Assembly: GCF_016900315.1 (NCBI RefSeq)
Contig: NZ_JACSNQ010000016.1
Coordinates: 1 to 44,253 of the forward strand
DNA length: 44,253 nucleotides
Direction of reading: 5' to 3'
Origin: Olsenella profusa
GTDB lineage: Bacteria; Actinomycetota; Coriobacteriia; Coriobacteriales; Atopobiaceae
A program made the position numbers and the translations under genes. The notes beneath the pieces are model-generated. The model did no database searches. It worked only from the letters and a program-made list of their open reading frames with translations, and was not told where the DNA came from. Positions 43,964 to 44,253 of the stretch are shown piece after piece. Position 1 is the first letter of the stretch, and each line of letters opens with the position of its first letter.

Positions 43964-44226
43964 GTACTGTTTCCGGACGTTTCGGACGGAGGAATCGTCC
44001 GAAAACGGTGCGTGCCCGGTGCACCTTCCAGCGGCGTACTGTTTCTGGACGTTCTGCCCGGGCAAACCGTCCAGAAACGGTGCGTGACCGGTACACCTCC
44101 CTGCGAAGTACCGTTTCCGGACGTTCTGGACGGGAAAACCGTCCGAAGCCGGTGCGTACCCGGTGCACCTCCCGCGACGCACCGTTCCCGGACGTTCTGG
44201 GTGGGGGAACCGTCCGAAAACGGTGC
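43964..44226. repeat. Four-unit hairpin array C2 (16-16-16, 71-72 bp period)
   Basis: Units at 43964-44011, 44036-44083, 44108-44155 and 44179-44226 have a 16-nt arm (such as GTACCGTTTCCGGACG), a 16-nt loop and a 16-nt arm (such as CGTCCGAAAACGGTGC), the same arm family as the array at 8452. Spacers are 23-24 nt and contain CCGGTGCACC-like sequence. Unit 2 changes both arms together (TTTCTGGACG with CGTCCAGAAA). The array continues toward the window edge, where GTGCACCGGGTACGCAC mirrors the spacer. Two exact motif copies and one variant precede it (43910, 43925, 43950). No gene is supported between 43806 and 44253. Confidence 0.93.
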
Positions 44227-44253
44227 GTCGCGGGAGGTGCACCGGGTACGCAC

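Overview
The window is about 44 kb of very GC-rich chromosomal DNA that reads like a Gram-positive actinobacterium. The closest match I can suggest is the Coriobacteriia (Olsenella/Atopobium type). The reasons are the codon bias toward G/C in third positions, a sortase-anchored adhesin with InlB-type repeats, LanFEG/Bce/MacB-like antimicrobial-peptide transporters, and a UPF0145 protein. The class assignment is inference; no rRNA or tRNA gene is present to settle it.

Layout. (1) 50-6248, minus strand: response regulator, histidine kinase, ABC ATPase and a giant FtsX-type permease, split in the middle by a seven-unit hairpin array. (2) 6518-8329, plus: CstA-type carbon-starvation transporter with a strong terminator. 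(3) 8591-12186, minus: a stand-alone TrpB-like enzyme behind a leader peptide with three consecutive Trp codons and an intrinsic attenuator, then a YgjP-like metallopeptidase and an amidohydrolase. (4) 12386-14114: an orphan BceB-like permease without an ATPase, convergent with a UPF0145 gene. (5) 14144-18754, minus: response regulator, ATPase, two ABC-2 permeases and a histidine kinase, a LanFEG/CprABC-like cassette. (6) 19301-26054, plus: two-gene MacB-like exporter (ATPase-permease fusion plus coiled-coil permease). (7) 26174-26574: resolvase pseudogene. (8) 26984-29641: LPxTG-like surface adhesin behind a long structured leader. (9) 29885-34820: a small hypothetical protein, a HAD hydrolase, an 802-residue TPR-like protein of unknown function, and a DUF1015 protein. 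(10) 35388-39301, plus: HAD phosphatase, phasin-like protein, UbiB/AarF kinase and an HdeD-like membrane protein. (11) 39555-43805, minus: MarR regulator and a heterodimeric ABC exporter.

The common theme of the genes is envelope transport and stress. There are five ABC systems, two of them with adjacent two-component systems and one with a MarR regulator, plus one surface adhesin.

The most unusual signal is non-coding. The 12-mer GGCGAGAAGAAC (either strand) occurs at least 17 times exactly and at least 8 more times with one transition, between and inside genes. It also sits in the loops of tandem hairpin arrays built on a strict 16-nt arm / 16-nt loop / 16-nt arm plan with a 61-62 bp period (3968-4413, 34967-35261, 8452-8561) or a 71-72 bp period (43964-44226). 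Arms of two unrelated sequences use the same geometry, and some units show compensatory changes. I do not recognise this system from any described family. Separate REP-like palindromes (TGATACGAAGGGACTGTCCC type and TGAGACAAACGAACCTG type) are also scattered through the window and sit on gene stop codons.
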